A stretch of 64,000 bases of DNA from Nemertoderma westbladi (taxonomy: Eukaryota; Xenacoelomorpha; Nemertodermatida; Nemertodermatidae): NCBI GenBank assembly GCA_032718475.1, contig JAUCBJ010002279.1:1-64000 (forward strand). The letters run 5' to 3'. A program made the position numbers and the translations under genes. The notes below the pieces were generated by a model, which was not told where the DNA came from, did not search any database, and saw only the letters and a list, made by a program, of their open reading frames with translations. Shown piece by piece: positions 31,623 to 42,845 of this stretch. The first letter of the stretch is position 1, and every line of letters begins with the position of its first letter.

Positions 31623-32147
31623 TGACCACTAATAGTCTGTGATTTAGTATTCTAGAACCGGTAAGTTGACCACTAATAGTCTGTGATTTAGTATTCTAGA
31701 ACCAGTAAGTTGGCCAATAATAGTCTGTGATTTAGTATTCTAGAACCGGTAAGTTGACCACGAATAGTCTGTGATTTAGTATTCTAGAACCGGTAAGTTG
31801 ACCACTAATAGTCTGTGATTTAGTATTCTAGAACCGGTAAGTTGACCACGAATAGTCTGTGATTTAGTATTCTAGAACCGGTAAGTTGACCACTAACAGT
31901 CTGTGATTTAATATTCTAGAACCGGTAAGTTGACCACTAATAGTCTGTGGTTTAGTATTCTAGAACCAGTAAGTTGACCACTAATAGTCTGTGATTTAGT
32001 ATTCTAGAACCGGTAAGTTGACCACTAATAGTCTGTGGTTTAGTATTCTAGAACCAGTAAGTTGACCACCAATAGTCTGTGATTTAGTATTCTAGAACCG
32101 GTAAGTTGTCCACTGATAGTCTGTGATTTAGTATGCTAGAACCGAAC
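31623..32147. repeat. 44-bp satellite array, right part (about 12 copies)
   Basis: Same 44-bp unit as 27622-28270, with slightly more variants (ACCAGTAAG, CACGAATAG, CACTAACAG). The array ends at about 32147 in AGAACCGAACCGG. Confidence 0.95.
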
Positions 32148-32960
32148 CGGAAAGATCCTCACTGCAGTGGATTAACTTTTCGATCGAAACAATAAAGGCA
32201 AAAGTAAATGATGGAATGTAATATGGGGGAGGTGGGGGGGGGGGGGGGGGGGGGTGTAGGTGAACTGGTTCAAACAGGGGACAATTGCATGAATACACAG
32301 CGACAAACCGGGGACGATCTACAATCCGGGGACGTCCCCGGAATGAAATGATATCAAAAATGGAATCTACGTAGTTCCACTGTTCCACTCAAACCTGTCA
32401 AATACGTGTGTAAATTTGTGTTTAAAGAGTTATGAAAATTTCACCGACCACAGTATAATACGATAGTTTCAAATGTCCCCATTCCCATACAGTTAATATA
32501 ACATTCCAAACACTCGTTGTAGTATGGGTGCTGTTGTTCAATGTGGGGACGGGAATCTACAATGTAATTAATATTTTTTGATCTAATTTAACATTTTGAC
32601 AACACGCAGCAGTGTGTGTGGCATGGTTCAAAAGGGGGACTAGGAAATCAATGTCCCATAAAAAGTATATATTAATTTTAAGTAAGTAGAATATATACCC
32701 TAACACCATTATAACAGGAACAGCCATTGTAATGATATTACAGTAATTCCACTCTCTCTTTATATAATCCGTCCAAATATATTAACCGTCCTATATAATA
32801 ATTATCAAGCCCATGTCCCAAATAATCATTCCAGAACATATATTTATTTATTTAACATGTCAAAGTAAAGTTACGGTGAGTTGATTCTGTTGGTTGCCTG
32901 CAACTGGAGTAGCCCGCTAAAGGATACTACTAGGATCGGCATGCTGCATTGCAGCTGCAT
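32148..32960. other. Intergenic sequence with a 21-bp poly(G) tract
   Basis: Poly(G) at 32234-32254. GGGGACG-type words recur at 32275-32345 and at 32550. No credible gene. Confidence 0.4.
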
Positions 32961-32962
32961 TT

Positions 32963-35900
32963 TTAAGAATGCTGTGCCGGCTTGTCGACAAAATTGCGCC
33001 GCCACAACTCCCTATCGCCCATGACATTTGCTAGATCATCCGCATCTTCAAGGCCAGTGTCCTTTAAGATGCGTCTCAAGAAAGTCATGGGCTGTCCACC
33101 ATGCTTATTCACTCCATGAGGCTGCCAAAGTACAAGATTATGCACTGGCTGGTCCTCACGGCGAAAGCAATGTCCTGCAAAGCGGAGGCGATTTTGTTCT
33201 AGTGTCAAGCTTGGGGGAACCAATGTTATATAGTGTCTGGTTGGAGATGCGAGCATTGTACTTAACACAATGAACCCGTCGCGTAGCATTCTTGTGAATG
33301 TGCCATCCAGAGATTTGGTGTCCTCAGCAGTTAGAGACCAGCATGGAGACCATAGAGGAGTACTGAAACTACTGCTGCTCTAAATAAACGGACCTTAAGT
33401 TTCCGAATAATTCTCGGGGACTTCCAAATCCTGGAAAGCCTATTCAAGGCTGCCCATGCCTTTCTTTCCCTAGCGTATTCGAAGGTCCTCACCTGACTTC
33501 CGGATCCATGATCCCAGGTAACAGAAGTCGTCCACATGCTCACGCATACCATCCTTTGAGCTTATGCTCATCCGAAAAGAGACTTGCTGAGGACTTTCAA
33601 AGTTATCTGTCAAAATTTTGGTCTTTCTGGAGTTAATAAAAAGACCAACACTAGAAGCAGCATGTTCTAATGAGCTGAGGAGCCGTTGGGCTCCCTCTAG
33701 TGATTCTGAGAGTACTCCTAAGTCATCAGCAATGTCTAGATCAGTTAGGTATTTGGCATGATTTCCTCGACTTCTGGAGCCAGTAGGTGGAATTACCATC
33801 ACCTCATCATCATTAAGATGGATGATCTAAGGACATGCGTAGAACATAGTCGACCACAATTATGAATGGTGCAAGTGTGTCTCCCTGGAGGACGCCCCAT
33901 AACACTTCAAATGGTTCTGTGTCACCGTCAACAGTAGACACAAATGTTGTCGAACCATCGTATACTGATCTGATTGCTGCAATAATTTCATCAGGAATAC
34001 CATATAATGAAAGTATGCTGAACATACCTGAGCGAGAGACTGAATCAAAGGCCTTGAAGAAGTCAACAAAGATAACAGCCAGATGCCTGTCTTTCTTTTT
34101 TGATCACTCTTCAATTATCCTTCTAAGTGCTAAAATGGGCTCCATGGTCCCACGACCTTTACGGAACCCATTCTGATTTCCACGGAGCAGTTTCTCAATG
34201 GGATCCTTGATGCGATTTAATAGAATTCTATTGTATAGCTTTGCAGCAATCGAGATCAATGAGATTCCCCGAAAAGAACCATAGAGTGTTAGGTTGCCAT
34301 TCTTGGGAACTGGCACCAACTTATTTGTTTTAATTTCTTGTGGGACTCTTGTTGTTCGGTACATGTCTACTATGATGGGATAGATGAGCTTTAAACACTC
34401 AGGTATTTTAAAGACCTCTGGGGGAACACCATTTACTCCACTGGCACGATTGGTCTTAATGCTCTTTGCAGCAGCCTTCACTTCTGCAAAATGAGATATC
34501 GTCAATGGGAATATCTGGGAGTACAGACTCAGACACTTTTACTTCTATAAAGTTATCAGGCAATACCCTGTCATTATTGAGGAGCTTTTCAAAGTGGGCC
34601 TTCCAACCATTGAGGCGATCGGCTGGTGATTCAGCCTTAACCTTGGTGGCTGGTTGGCTTTTCCGCCCAGTTATCAAGTTGATCGATTTCCATGCTTGGG
34701 ATGATTGCCTGCTGTCATCAGCATCATTGATGGCATCAACTTGTTGGTTTATTAGCTCCTGTAGATTAATAGAGTAGTGTCTGTTCAGGGACCTAGATGC
34801 AGCCTTAACTGTATTCTTGGCCGCTGCAGTCTGTTTGAGTCGGGACTCTTTCTGCGCCTTATAGAGGTCATTTCGGCACTTCTGAATTTTGTTGTCAGTC
34901 CAGGGGGCCCTTTTCCTGTTTCGAGGGTATACAGGAACTGTTTCTGCAGCTGCTAACTTAACTGCTTCTGTGAAGGTAGTATAGCCCTCACAGTGATCTG
35001 CCGCCTCAGAGGCAAGAACCTCATACCTGTTGCTCAGCTGTAGTGTGAAGCTAGATCTCACACTTTGCTGTTGCAACAGAGAGGACCAGTCATGCCGCGG
35101 CAAGGCAGATTTCGTTGTTCTGCTAGCACGCAGACTAAGTCTTACCTTGGCCACAATAAGGCGGTGATCACTGGAGAAGGGTCGAAGTGTAAATGCATTA
35201 CAGTCTTGTATAGAGCTCCTGTATTTCCTACGAAATAGAATATGGTCTATCTGTGACTTGTGACCACTGGGTCCACTATGAGTCCGTAGCTTTCCAGTTC
35301 GCTTCTTGAACTGGGTTCCAGCCGAAAACAATCCATTTCCAGAGATAAAATCCTGAAGATGGACGGAATTTCGGTTAACACTATTATAAACCCAGGACGA
35401 TGTATGTGATTGATGCAGACTTGCATTAAAGTCTCCCAGGAATATTAAGAATGCATGCTGATCCACTCCATCAGTAGCTGCTTGTAGATTGTGGTAGAAA
35501 TTTTCCACCTAATCTTCAAGGGCAACACTAGTTGGAGAGTAGCACACAATCAGAACCACCTTAGGAAACTTCTTAGCCAGTCTTCCAGAACATGAGAAGT
35601 GGCAACGGATGATGCGGTTAGAGATTTGGTCTATTTTGTCCAATGCTGCATGTGCAGTTGGATTCATCAATAGACCAATTCCACCATTGCCACTATCATC
35701 TGCTGACGCGAGGGCGAGTCGCCAACCGCCCCCCATGTCCTTAATCAGAACTTCATCAGTCTGTCCAGTCTGCATTCGGTGCTCTTGAACACCCACTGCG
35801 CTAAGAGAAAGCTTATCTGCCAAGGCAGTCAGCTCACCTTGTCGCATTGGGGACCCGAGTGTTAGGGTGTTTACTGAGGCTAGTCTAGTGACTTGCCTCA

Positions 35901-36480
35901 GATTCACCAATGGCTTTGTTGGTCGGGGTGGAACATGAGAGTAGCCTCCAACTCCAGAATCCCTCTCCCCATCACAATCTGGCTTCCCTGGTGACCCAGG
36001 GTTTGGGCCAGAAAGGTCATCAGGAAGGGGACTCAAAGAATTGTTGACTGCTCTCTCTCCAGTAGGGGGTGAGACAGGCAGCCGGTCAGGAGTTAACTGA
36101 CGCCTGTGAGGCCGATTGAGTCCGGTAATTCCACTGGCCTCTAGTGGCCGGACCTACGCATTGCTAATGTAATCCATAGTGGGGATTGGGGGGTGCTTGT
36201 CTGCCGAGTCAGCTCTCGGGGCAAATACCACACCCTGGTTTGCCATTCCACAGGGTGGGTGTCGCAATGAAGTCAGATATGAGGCCCATCACCCATATCT
36301 ACTCTGGCGCACATGACCCACCATTGGCTGTTGCAGCTCATCTGCTGGGTCATGCCCTGTACCCTTGCTGCCAGGTGCAGGTCGCAGTGAAGTGCTCTCA
36401 GAGTGGACATGAGAACACTCTACTCCTGACCAGCCATTGGTAGATCACCATCTGCCTGGCCAGGCCATATACCCCTGCAG
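32963..36480 (-). pseudogene. Second RTE-like LINE (family B), decayed
   Basis: Read on the minus strand from about 36036: an endonuclease with LTLGSPMRQGELTALADKLS, AVGVQEHRMQ and IGLLMNPTAH, then after a stop at 35511, LIFLGDFNASLHQ, KSQIDHILFRRKYR and FSSDHRLIVAKV. RT motifs are split over frames: TNRASGVNGVPPEVFK, GNQNGFRKGRGTMEPI, FVDFFKAFDSVSRSG and GVLQGDTLAPF. The catalytic box has changed to LDIADDLGVL (33743 region), then YLGSWIRKSG and LRFAGHCFRRED. At least four frameshifts or stops break it. The sequence at 36040-36480 is probably its 5' UTR, since the copy at 38.8-39.9 kb shares its start. Confidence 0.85.
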
Positions 36481-36489
36481 CCAGACAGA

Positions 36490-36654
36490 CATACAGACAA
36501 ACCGACAATCAAACATAATAGACTACACTAAAAATGAAAATCGAAATCAGCGACCAAAAAACCAAATTAAAAAAAGTTTCAGCTAGGTCTCTCTTCAGCT
36601 CAATTTTCATTTTTAGTGTAGTCTATTATGTTTGATTGTCGGTTTGTCTGTATG
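36490..36654. mobile_element. Small MITE with 52-bp perfect inverted repeats
   Basis: 36490-36541 (starting CATACAGACAAACCGACAAT) is the exact reverse complement of 36603-36654, with 61 bp between. There is no coding content. Related CAGACAGACA-rich sequence recurs at 37310-37480. Confidence 0.9.
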
Positions 36655-36724
36655 TTGAATACATGTTAAATATGCACACCTCATTTAAAACCTTAAAGTT
36701 ACAATTCTTAAAACTAAGCAGTAA

Positions 36725-37286
36725 CCTTCATAAATCATTTAAACATCAGAACTAAAAAAATTAGAATTCCAAGAACTAATACTAAATATGGTAACCATTC
36801 ATTTCTCATCAAAACGGCAAGTTTACGGAATAAATTACAGAACAATATCCGTACCGCTGTTCTTGATAACTCACCCATTATCAAATTACAGGAGCCTTGA
36901 GCGCTCAAGGCTCCTGTAATTTGGTAATCGTTCACATTGAGACATTTTTGAATAATATGTGTGAATTAGCGTTCCGGCATGGCCGTACCAAGTAATTTAT
37001 TTATTTAGACTACAACTGCATCAGTGTCTTGTCTCGTGTCTCTGTTTACATGCACGTACAGTGCAATATAATTTTTATTTTTTTTAATTTTATGTAAGTT
37101 GTATTTAAAGTACGGTTCCATATTATTATACTGTATATACAGTAGGCCCCTACACGTAATTGTTTGGTTGTACTTAGGGTTGTTGCGTAGACGTTGGTCT
37201 TATAATTATCAGTTGTTTTAAACTGCCTTCAGCTCAGCTTCTCACTGAAGTTTTAGACCAATAAATAATTGAATTGAATTGAATAG
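36725..37286 (+). pseudogene. 3' end of a CR1-like LINE
   Basis: The plus strand encodes a degraded RT C-terminus (RIPRTNTKYGNHSFLIKTAS, LRNKLQNNIRTAV), matching the PRT..YG..SF....LWN.LP..IR pattern at the end of CR1-like RTs. About 350 bp of 3' UTR follows, with an AATTGAATTGAATTGAA-type tail at 37262-37285. The rest of the element is absent. Confidence 0.6.
36877..36928. repeat. 52-bp palindrome without spacer
   Basis: Arms of 26 bp centred between 36902 and 36903 (..GGAGCCTTGAGC / GCTCAAGGCTCC..) with one mismatch. It lies at the end of the LINE coding remnant, consistent with a local inverted duplication. Confidence 0.9.
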
Positions 37287-37756
37287 GTGGTCCTCATATT
37301 TTGACAGACAGATCATCAGACAGGCAGACAAACTGACAGACAGACATAGAGACATAATAGTTTTCTTTAAAAGTGAAAACAGATGTTTGGAATGAAATCA
37401 GCGACCAGGAAAATCCCCTTAACATAACTTTTAGCTAGAAAGAATGTTTTTGTTATATTATGACGGACAAACCGTCAGTAACACAATCCCAGACAGACAG
37501 TTTTCACAGACATTTACACAAAGTAAGGTTAACATTATCACTTATAAGTTTTGAACTGCATTAGATAATAACAAACGGTTTGAAGATTTGAAATTCTCAT
37601 TAAAATCTGCACCAGGTGAGATTGAAAATGAAAAATCGATTTTTTTCTGAATTAGTCAACCCCCCCCCCCCCCCCCCCCCCCCCCCTTTAAACACGTATT
37701 AAAATAATTACTCATACAGTAGAAGAGATAGCTGTTATAGTTTCAAGCAACTGAAC
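37287..37756. other. Noncoding sequence with CAGACAGACA runs and a 27-bp poly(C)
   Basis: Tetranucleotide GACA-rich stretches lie at 37300-37350 and 37495-37515. Poly(C) is at 37660-37686. No gene seen. Confidence 0.5.
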
Positions 37757-38363
37757 TGTGGGGCGAGACACGTAGTCGGCGAGCCTTGGCATACGGTTCA
37801 TATAGGGTAAATGGGGCATGTCCGTCTGTCTGTCCGTCCGTCTGTCTGGTAAATGTTTGAACGCGAATTTCTCGGCATCGCTGGTTCGGAATTGAACCAA
37901 ACTTAGTAGGCAAGTAGTAGAGAGAAAGTTTAGAAAGTTTGTAAAGTTTGGTGAAAAATCATGCAGTCTGACGTCAGCTACGACAGATTTTGTGGTTTTT
38001 AGAAAATGTTAAATTTCTCGGGAAGGCCTCATTTTCCTGAGCTGAAATTTTGGTGGCCTGTAGAGAATCATGAAGTCTATCTTTTACGAAATTGAAAAGT
38101 TAAGACATTTAATTGGGGATCCGCTAGAGACTCAGAAGTAATGACATAGGCCTACCGGTACGGTACTGCTGTACAGTGCTGCACTGGTAAGTACAAAATT
38201 GCAGAATAACAATTTGACACCACCTAGCGGATTAACATATGATTGTATATCGAATGAATACATTTATAGCATGGGATATGGGGTTCAAACTAGACATGCC
38301 CCATTTGCTCTATATGAACCGTATGCCAAGGCTTGCCGACTACGTGCTGCGCGAAGTCCCCAC
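37757..38363. mobile_element. MITE, about 607 bp, same terminal family as 14808-15291
   Basis: Left TGTGGGGCGAGACACGTAGT then CGGCGAGCCTTGGCATACGG and TAAATGGGGCATG (to about 37820). Right, 38293-38345, is the reverse complement (CATGCCCCATTTGCTC, CCGTATGCCAAGGCTTGCCG), ending in GCTGCGCGAAGTCCCCAC. As in the 14.8-kb copy, one end carries the GGGGCGAGCCACG form and the other the GGGGACTTCGCGCAGCACG form. The short frames inside are reads through the repeat. Confidence 0.85.
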
Positions 38364-38779
38364 GAACGTGTATTTTCTTATGATCATGTCCATTTACGGG
38401 GTGTGTATACTCGATCATCATTATTATGTTTAAATTATCAAATACTGGGCCCCAACCGGATGTGCTGTAAATATTAGGGCAATGATTTATGTTATAAAAA
38501 TGCTGTGCTATACGGAACTGTTACCGTTTTTATATAACACCTTGGATAAATAACTATTATTTATTCTAGAATGTTTGAATTTTACATATGTTTTTGTACC
38601 GTAATATAGTGCGACTTTCTAATGGTACCGGCACCAGCAGCAGGGCTCCACCTTCACCAGCAGGGCTCCACAAAATGGAAACCTGGAAACTAGGTTTCCG
38701 GAAGATTCTGGAAAAAAAATTCCGAAGATTTTTTAGATTTTTCCCTCCCTAAAAACCTGAGATGAAATGGAAAGATAAT
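38364..38779. other. Noncoding spacer
   Basis: AT-rich; two copies of CAGCAGGGCTCCAC at about 38636-38670. No gene. Confidence 0.4.
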
Positions 38780-39945
38780 TTATCTTCGTCCTATACATGT
38801 CCAAAATAATGGGGTGAATGAGATCCAACACCTTTTAAATACCTCAAGGGGTACTCCATCTACTCCACTGGCACGAACGGTCTTGACACTCCTTGCTGCA
38901 GTCTTGATTTCACCACAGGAGATGTCACCAATGGCAATATCTTTGAACACAGACTCAGATACACGATGTACCTCAAAGTTATCAGGCAATAAATATGTAG
39001 CCTATCATTGTTTAGAAGCTTCTCAAAGTGTTCCTTCAAACCTTTTAGGCATCCAGCTGGGGTTTCAGCCTTAACCTTGGTGGTTGCTTTTCTCTTTTCC
39101 TCCCAGTAACCAGGTTTATTGTTAGACATGCCTGGCCTGATTATCAGAGTACTGCCTATTAAGTGACCTAGATGCAGCCTTAACTGTATCATTAGCTGTC
39201 CCAGTGTGCCCTAGTCGGCGGGACTCATTCTGCGCCTTAGTGAGGTCATTTCGGCTCTTCCGAATTCTTTGGTCGGTTCTGGGGTTCGAGGGTGTACAGG
39301 AACTGTTTCTGCAGCTGCTAACTTAATTGCTTCTGTGAAGGCAGTATGCCCTCGCAGTAATCTGCTGCCTCTGAGACTTTAGCCTCATACCTATTGCTCA
39401 GCTGTCATGTGAAGCTGGATCTCACGGGTTGCAAATGTCGTGGCAAGGTTTCCTTCTTGAACTGGGTTCCAGCCGAAAATAGTCCATTTCCAGATATGAA
39501 ATCCTGAAGATGGACGGAATTTCGGTTAACACTATTGCTATAGACCCAGGGCGATGTAGATGAGGGATGTAGACTTGCAGTAAAGTCACTCAGGAAAGTT
39601 AAGAATGCATGCTGATCCACTCCATCAGTAGCAGCTGGTAGAAATGTAGATTGTGGTAGAAATTTTCCACCTACTCTACTGGGACAACACTAGTTGGAGA
39701 GTAGCACACAATCAGAACCACTTTCGGAACCTTCTCAGCGAGTCTTCCAGAACATGAGAAGTGGCAACGCACGATTTGTTATATTTTGTCATGTGCAGCT
39801 TTAGGCTAGTGTTGTGATTTGCCTCAGGTTCACCAAAGGCTTGGTTGGTCGGGCCAGAAAGGTCATCAGGAAAGGGACTTACAGAATTGTTGGCCACTCT
39901 CTCAAGTAGGGGATGAGACAGGAGACAGGCAGCCGATCAGATGAT
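38780..39945 (-). pseudogene. Family B LINE fragment, internally deleted
   Basis: Minus-strand matches to the 33-36 kb LINE, in order: the 5' start (AACNSVSPFPDDLSGP-like, 39880), CCATTTCC..ATGAAATCCTGAAGA (the DFISGNGLF segment), the HAFLTFLSDF block, and the RT linker with TVRASGVDGVPLEVFKR (about 38860). Endonuclease and middle parts are shortened by deletions and all frames are broken. It stops abruptly at 38780, before the RT core. Confidence 0.75.
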
Positions 39946-40072
39946 ATTATTAGGCCACCATATTTTTCAAAGTGTTGCTGTTTTCATTTTTAGCATTCTC
40001 TATAAGAATAAGAAACAATGTAAATAACAATGTAACTACCAATGTAAATAACAATATAATAACAACATAAAA

Positions 40073-41076
40073 ATGTCTCACCGATTTCAACTGGATAATG
40101 TCGAAATCGGCCAGTACGATATGATGAAGAATAAATCCGTGGAATAGCGGTGATGTTTATTAACTCTGAATTTAAAAAAATAAATCATATAAATATACCT
40201 GGTGCTGAAGATGATGAGACCGCTATTACAATAGCATTAGGTTTAATGGGTTTTGAACACATAAAATGCTATAAAAATTCAACGAGAAAAGAAATGGAAA
40301 GATTATTAGAGTTGTATTCTGGTGAAGACGTCTATGGAGTGTATACTAAAGATGAACGGGATGCTAAAGATCTTTCTGCTATCCTGAAAGATTCCGATTG
40401 TTTCGCTTGCGTGATCAGCACCCGTGGGGATAATAATGATGAGATCATTTGCGGGGATAGCAAAATCTGCAGCGTACGCAATATTGTCACTATGTTTACT
40501 GGTGAGAATTGTCCTGATCTTGTGGATAAACCGAAATTATTTATAATTAATGCATTTAAAATTCAGAAAGAAAATAACTTTTATAAGAGAAACCCGATCA
40601 CCAGTATTTCGCAAAAAGATATGCTTGAAAAAGCTCGACTCTTTTTCTTTATTACATCCGCTCCTGATTTTCTCATAGGCTATTCCACTGTTGAAGGTTT
40701 CGCAGATATTAGTAACTTCAATGGTTCCTGGTACCTAAGAACATTGGCACTGGCCATCCACAACTTCGACAATGCAGGCTTGTTGGGCACGACAGATTTT
40801 TGTCAAGTTCTTATTTGGGCACAAAATTGCATTTCTGAAATGTCAACTCAAGGTCAATTTTATCCCTATGGTTTGGAAATGTGTTGTGCAGAACCAATAG
40901 TTAAAATTTTTAGAAAATTACTGGAACGTTTTACTGGAAAGACAGAAGTTGAAACACAAGTAAAACAAAACCCGAGTCATCTGAATGCCTTAAAGCGTTG
41001 TCTAATGTTTCCAAAAAAAGCACTAAATTCCGACTCCGACTCCGACCAAGATGAAGAAATGAGAGCCTTGACATAA
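40073..41076 (+). pseudogene. Caspase-like protein lacking catalytic His and Cys (pseudo-caspase)
   Basis: The 308-residue open part (ATG 40153) has caspase p20 and p10 folds. Visible are LGLMGFEHIKCYKN (the LGF.V..Y.N block), SDCFACVISTRGDN (normally DCF.C.LSHG), DKPKLFIINAFKIQ (normally KPKLFFIQACRG), then DFLIGYSTVEG and NGSWYLRTLA (normally GSWF...L). Both dyad residues are replaced: His by Arg91 and Cys by Phe135, numbered from the 40153 ATG. The S1-pocket arginine of the YRSWR-type loop is also gone (ADISNF). It therefore cannot cleave after Asp and at most acts by binding, like c-FLIP. An upstream ATG (40073) encodes MSHRFQLDNVEIGQYDMM, which fits the segment preceding p20 strand 1. 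That frame is out of register by one base at 40139-40148, so either a 1-bp lesion or assembly error exists, or translation starts at 40153. No death-fold prodomain and no intron. Confidence 0.8.
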
Positions 41077-41193
41077 ACTGCACACTGAATGGTCTCTTCC
41101 TTTTGAATTGCATGCTACTGTATGCTATTGGTGATTTATTTTATTAAATTGTTTTGTTCAGAAGTTCTAATAATTAAAAATTTAATAATTCAT

Positions 41194-41199
41194 AATAAA
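41194..41199 (+). terminator. Poly(A) signal of the caspase-like gene
   Basis: AATAAA about 118 bp after the stop codon in AT-rich sequence. Confidence 0.55.
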
Positions 41200-41267
41200 T
41201 AAGGTAGTATAAAACCGAAACAACATGTAAAAGTTTGTCAACAGTTATTGTGTACAATATTATGTAC

Positions 41268-41340
41268 AGCTTGATCCTGCAAAAACAGTGCCCAGCAAAC
41301 TTCAGACGGCGTTTCGGCTGGGTGATGTTGGATATTATTA
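41268..41340 (-). pseudogene. Tiny LINE C-terminal remnant
   Basis: The minus strand reads QPKRRLKFAGHCF, matching the RLRFAGHC(W/F)R block that ends the family A and B LINE proteins. Nothing else of the element is present. Confidence 0.5.
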
Positions 41341-41371
41341 ATGTGATGTTGATGTTGCTATAACACCTCAT

Positions 41372-42845
41372 TGCTTATGTGTGCATCAAAGACAACGTTA
41401 TGCACCTTCTCCCAAGCAGACATCTGGTGCCATTCAGCATGCAGTGCACCTCTAAAGGGCCTGAGGTATCAGAGCTCTTCCGGCTTCTGGGTAGCTTATG
41501 GATTTGAGGATTGGAGCAGATTTTTCCCTTTACGAATTCGGAGATCTTTGATGTACACAACCAGTCCACCACACCCAATTCCATTCCAGCAGTTTAAATA
41601 CTGTATGACTGTACTGCACTCTCATCGGCATTTGTGGCCAGGCTACTGTATGTTTGTGGCAGGAATGTTTGAACGCTAATAAGTCGGTCAATCATGGATG
41701 AAATGTACCCAAACTTGGTACACATGTAGTCTATCAAAAGTTTAGAAATATTCTACACACAGACAGACTTCTATAGCTTCTCTTTCGGCCGCTAGGGGGC
41801 GATTTGACAAAATGTAAAAGTAGCTGTATAATTATACAGTAGAACCAAACCATCCGATTCATCTACAATTTTGAAGTAGTGACCTATGAGCGTTACTTAA
41901 TTAGAATTTCTACACACAGGCAGACGTTTACTGTTCCTCTGTCTGCCTCTACAGTCAGACAGTACAGTAGTGGGCGAATTGTCAGAGCTCCAGTTCAGCG
42001 TGGTTAGCACTTAGCGCAGTTTAATTAATTTTTTTTTACAAATCCGGCTCCGGTTACGGCCTGGCCGGTTTGAAAATAGTCAATCCGACACATCCCTAAT
42101 AAATACTACAGTATATTTTAGAAATACAGTATATATTTTTCCTGAGTTCCGATAAGTAACAGAAATGTCCCATTATTATTTAAATAAACGCAGTCATTGA
42201 AACTAAATGTGCAGGATGGGGTGGGGGTGGTAGTGGTGGGGGGGGGGGGGGGGGGGGGTGGTGTAAACTGTACTACAGGATATACTGTACTAATGTATAT
42301 ACGTTTTTTGAAAATAATGTCTTCAATGTGTTCGTTTGTGATTTATTGTGTTAATTTCGCCCATGTGAAGAATGCCTGTTTTATTTAAACTTTACAGTTA
42401 AAATTTTATTAACTGGTATTTGTATTTAATTTTATGTTTTTCCTCATTTGTACGTTTTATGCTGCTTATTTCCATCCTTTATTATAACCCATACTAAATT
42501 AGTTTATTGTTTGGGTTAGCATCAGCCCTACTGTAAACTGAGTGAAATGAAAACCTAGTATTCTTCACATGGCGGTAATTACTTTTGTAGAATCGATGAC
42601 CTATTCTTTTGTTTATTTTTATTTTGTTCTGTTGAGTGTGACTATTATTAAACTTATTGAACTGTGACTATTATTTTATTATTATTCAGTCATTCTCAAT
42701 GGTACATCGGTAGCCGGCAGGCCTACTGGTTCTGGATGACTGATGTCAGGTAGTGGGTAGTGCTGTAGTGCTTACCCTGTTACCAGTAGTATTATTTTGC
42801 TTGAATCTTGAACCTATTTCGGATCTCTGAAGTGAGAATCAGACA
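41372..42845. other. Intergenic sequence, poly(G) at 42238-42258
   Basis: No supported gene. CGGCCGCTAGGGGGCG at about 41788 resembles short repeats near MITEs elsewhere. The likely 5' UTR of the zinc-finger gene lies at the right edge; no TATA box is evident. Confidence 0.4.

Noticed and set aside
37757-38477. Short plus and minus frames containing DMPHL(L/P)YMNRMPRLADYV
   Set aside because: The same peptide is read from both inverted repeats of one MITE, so it reflects the repeat and not a gene.
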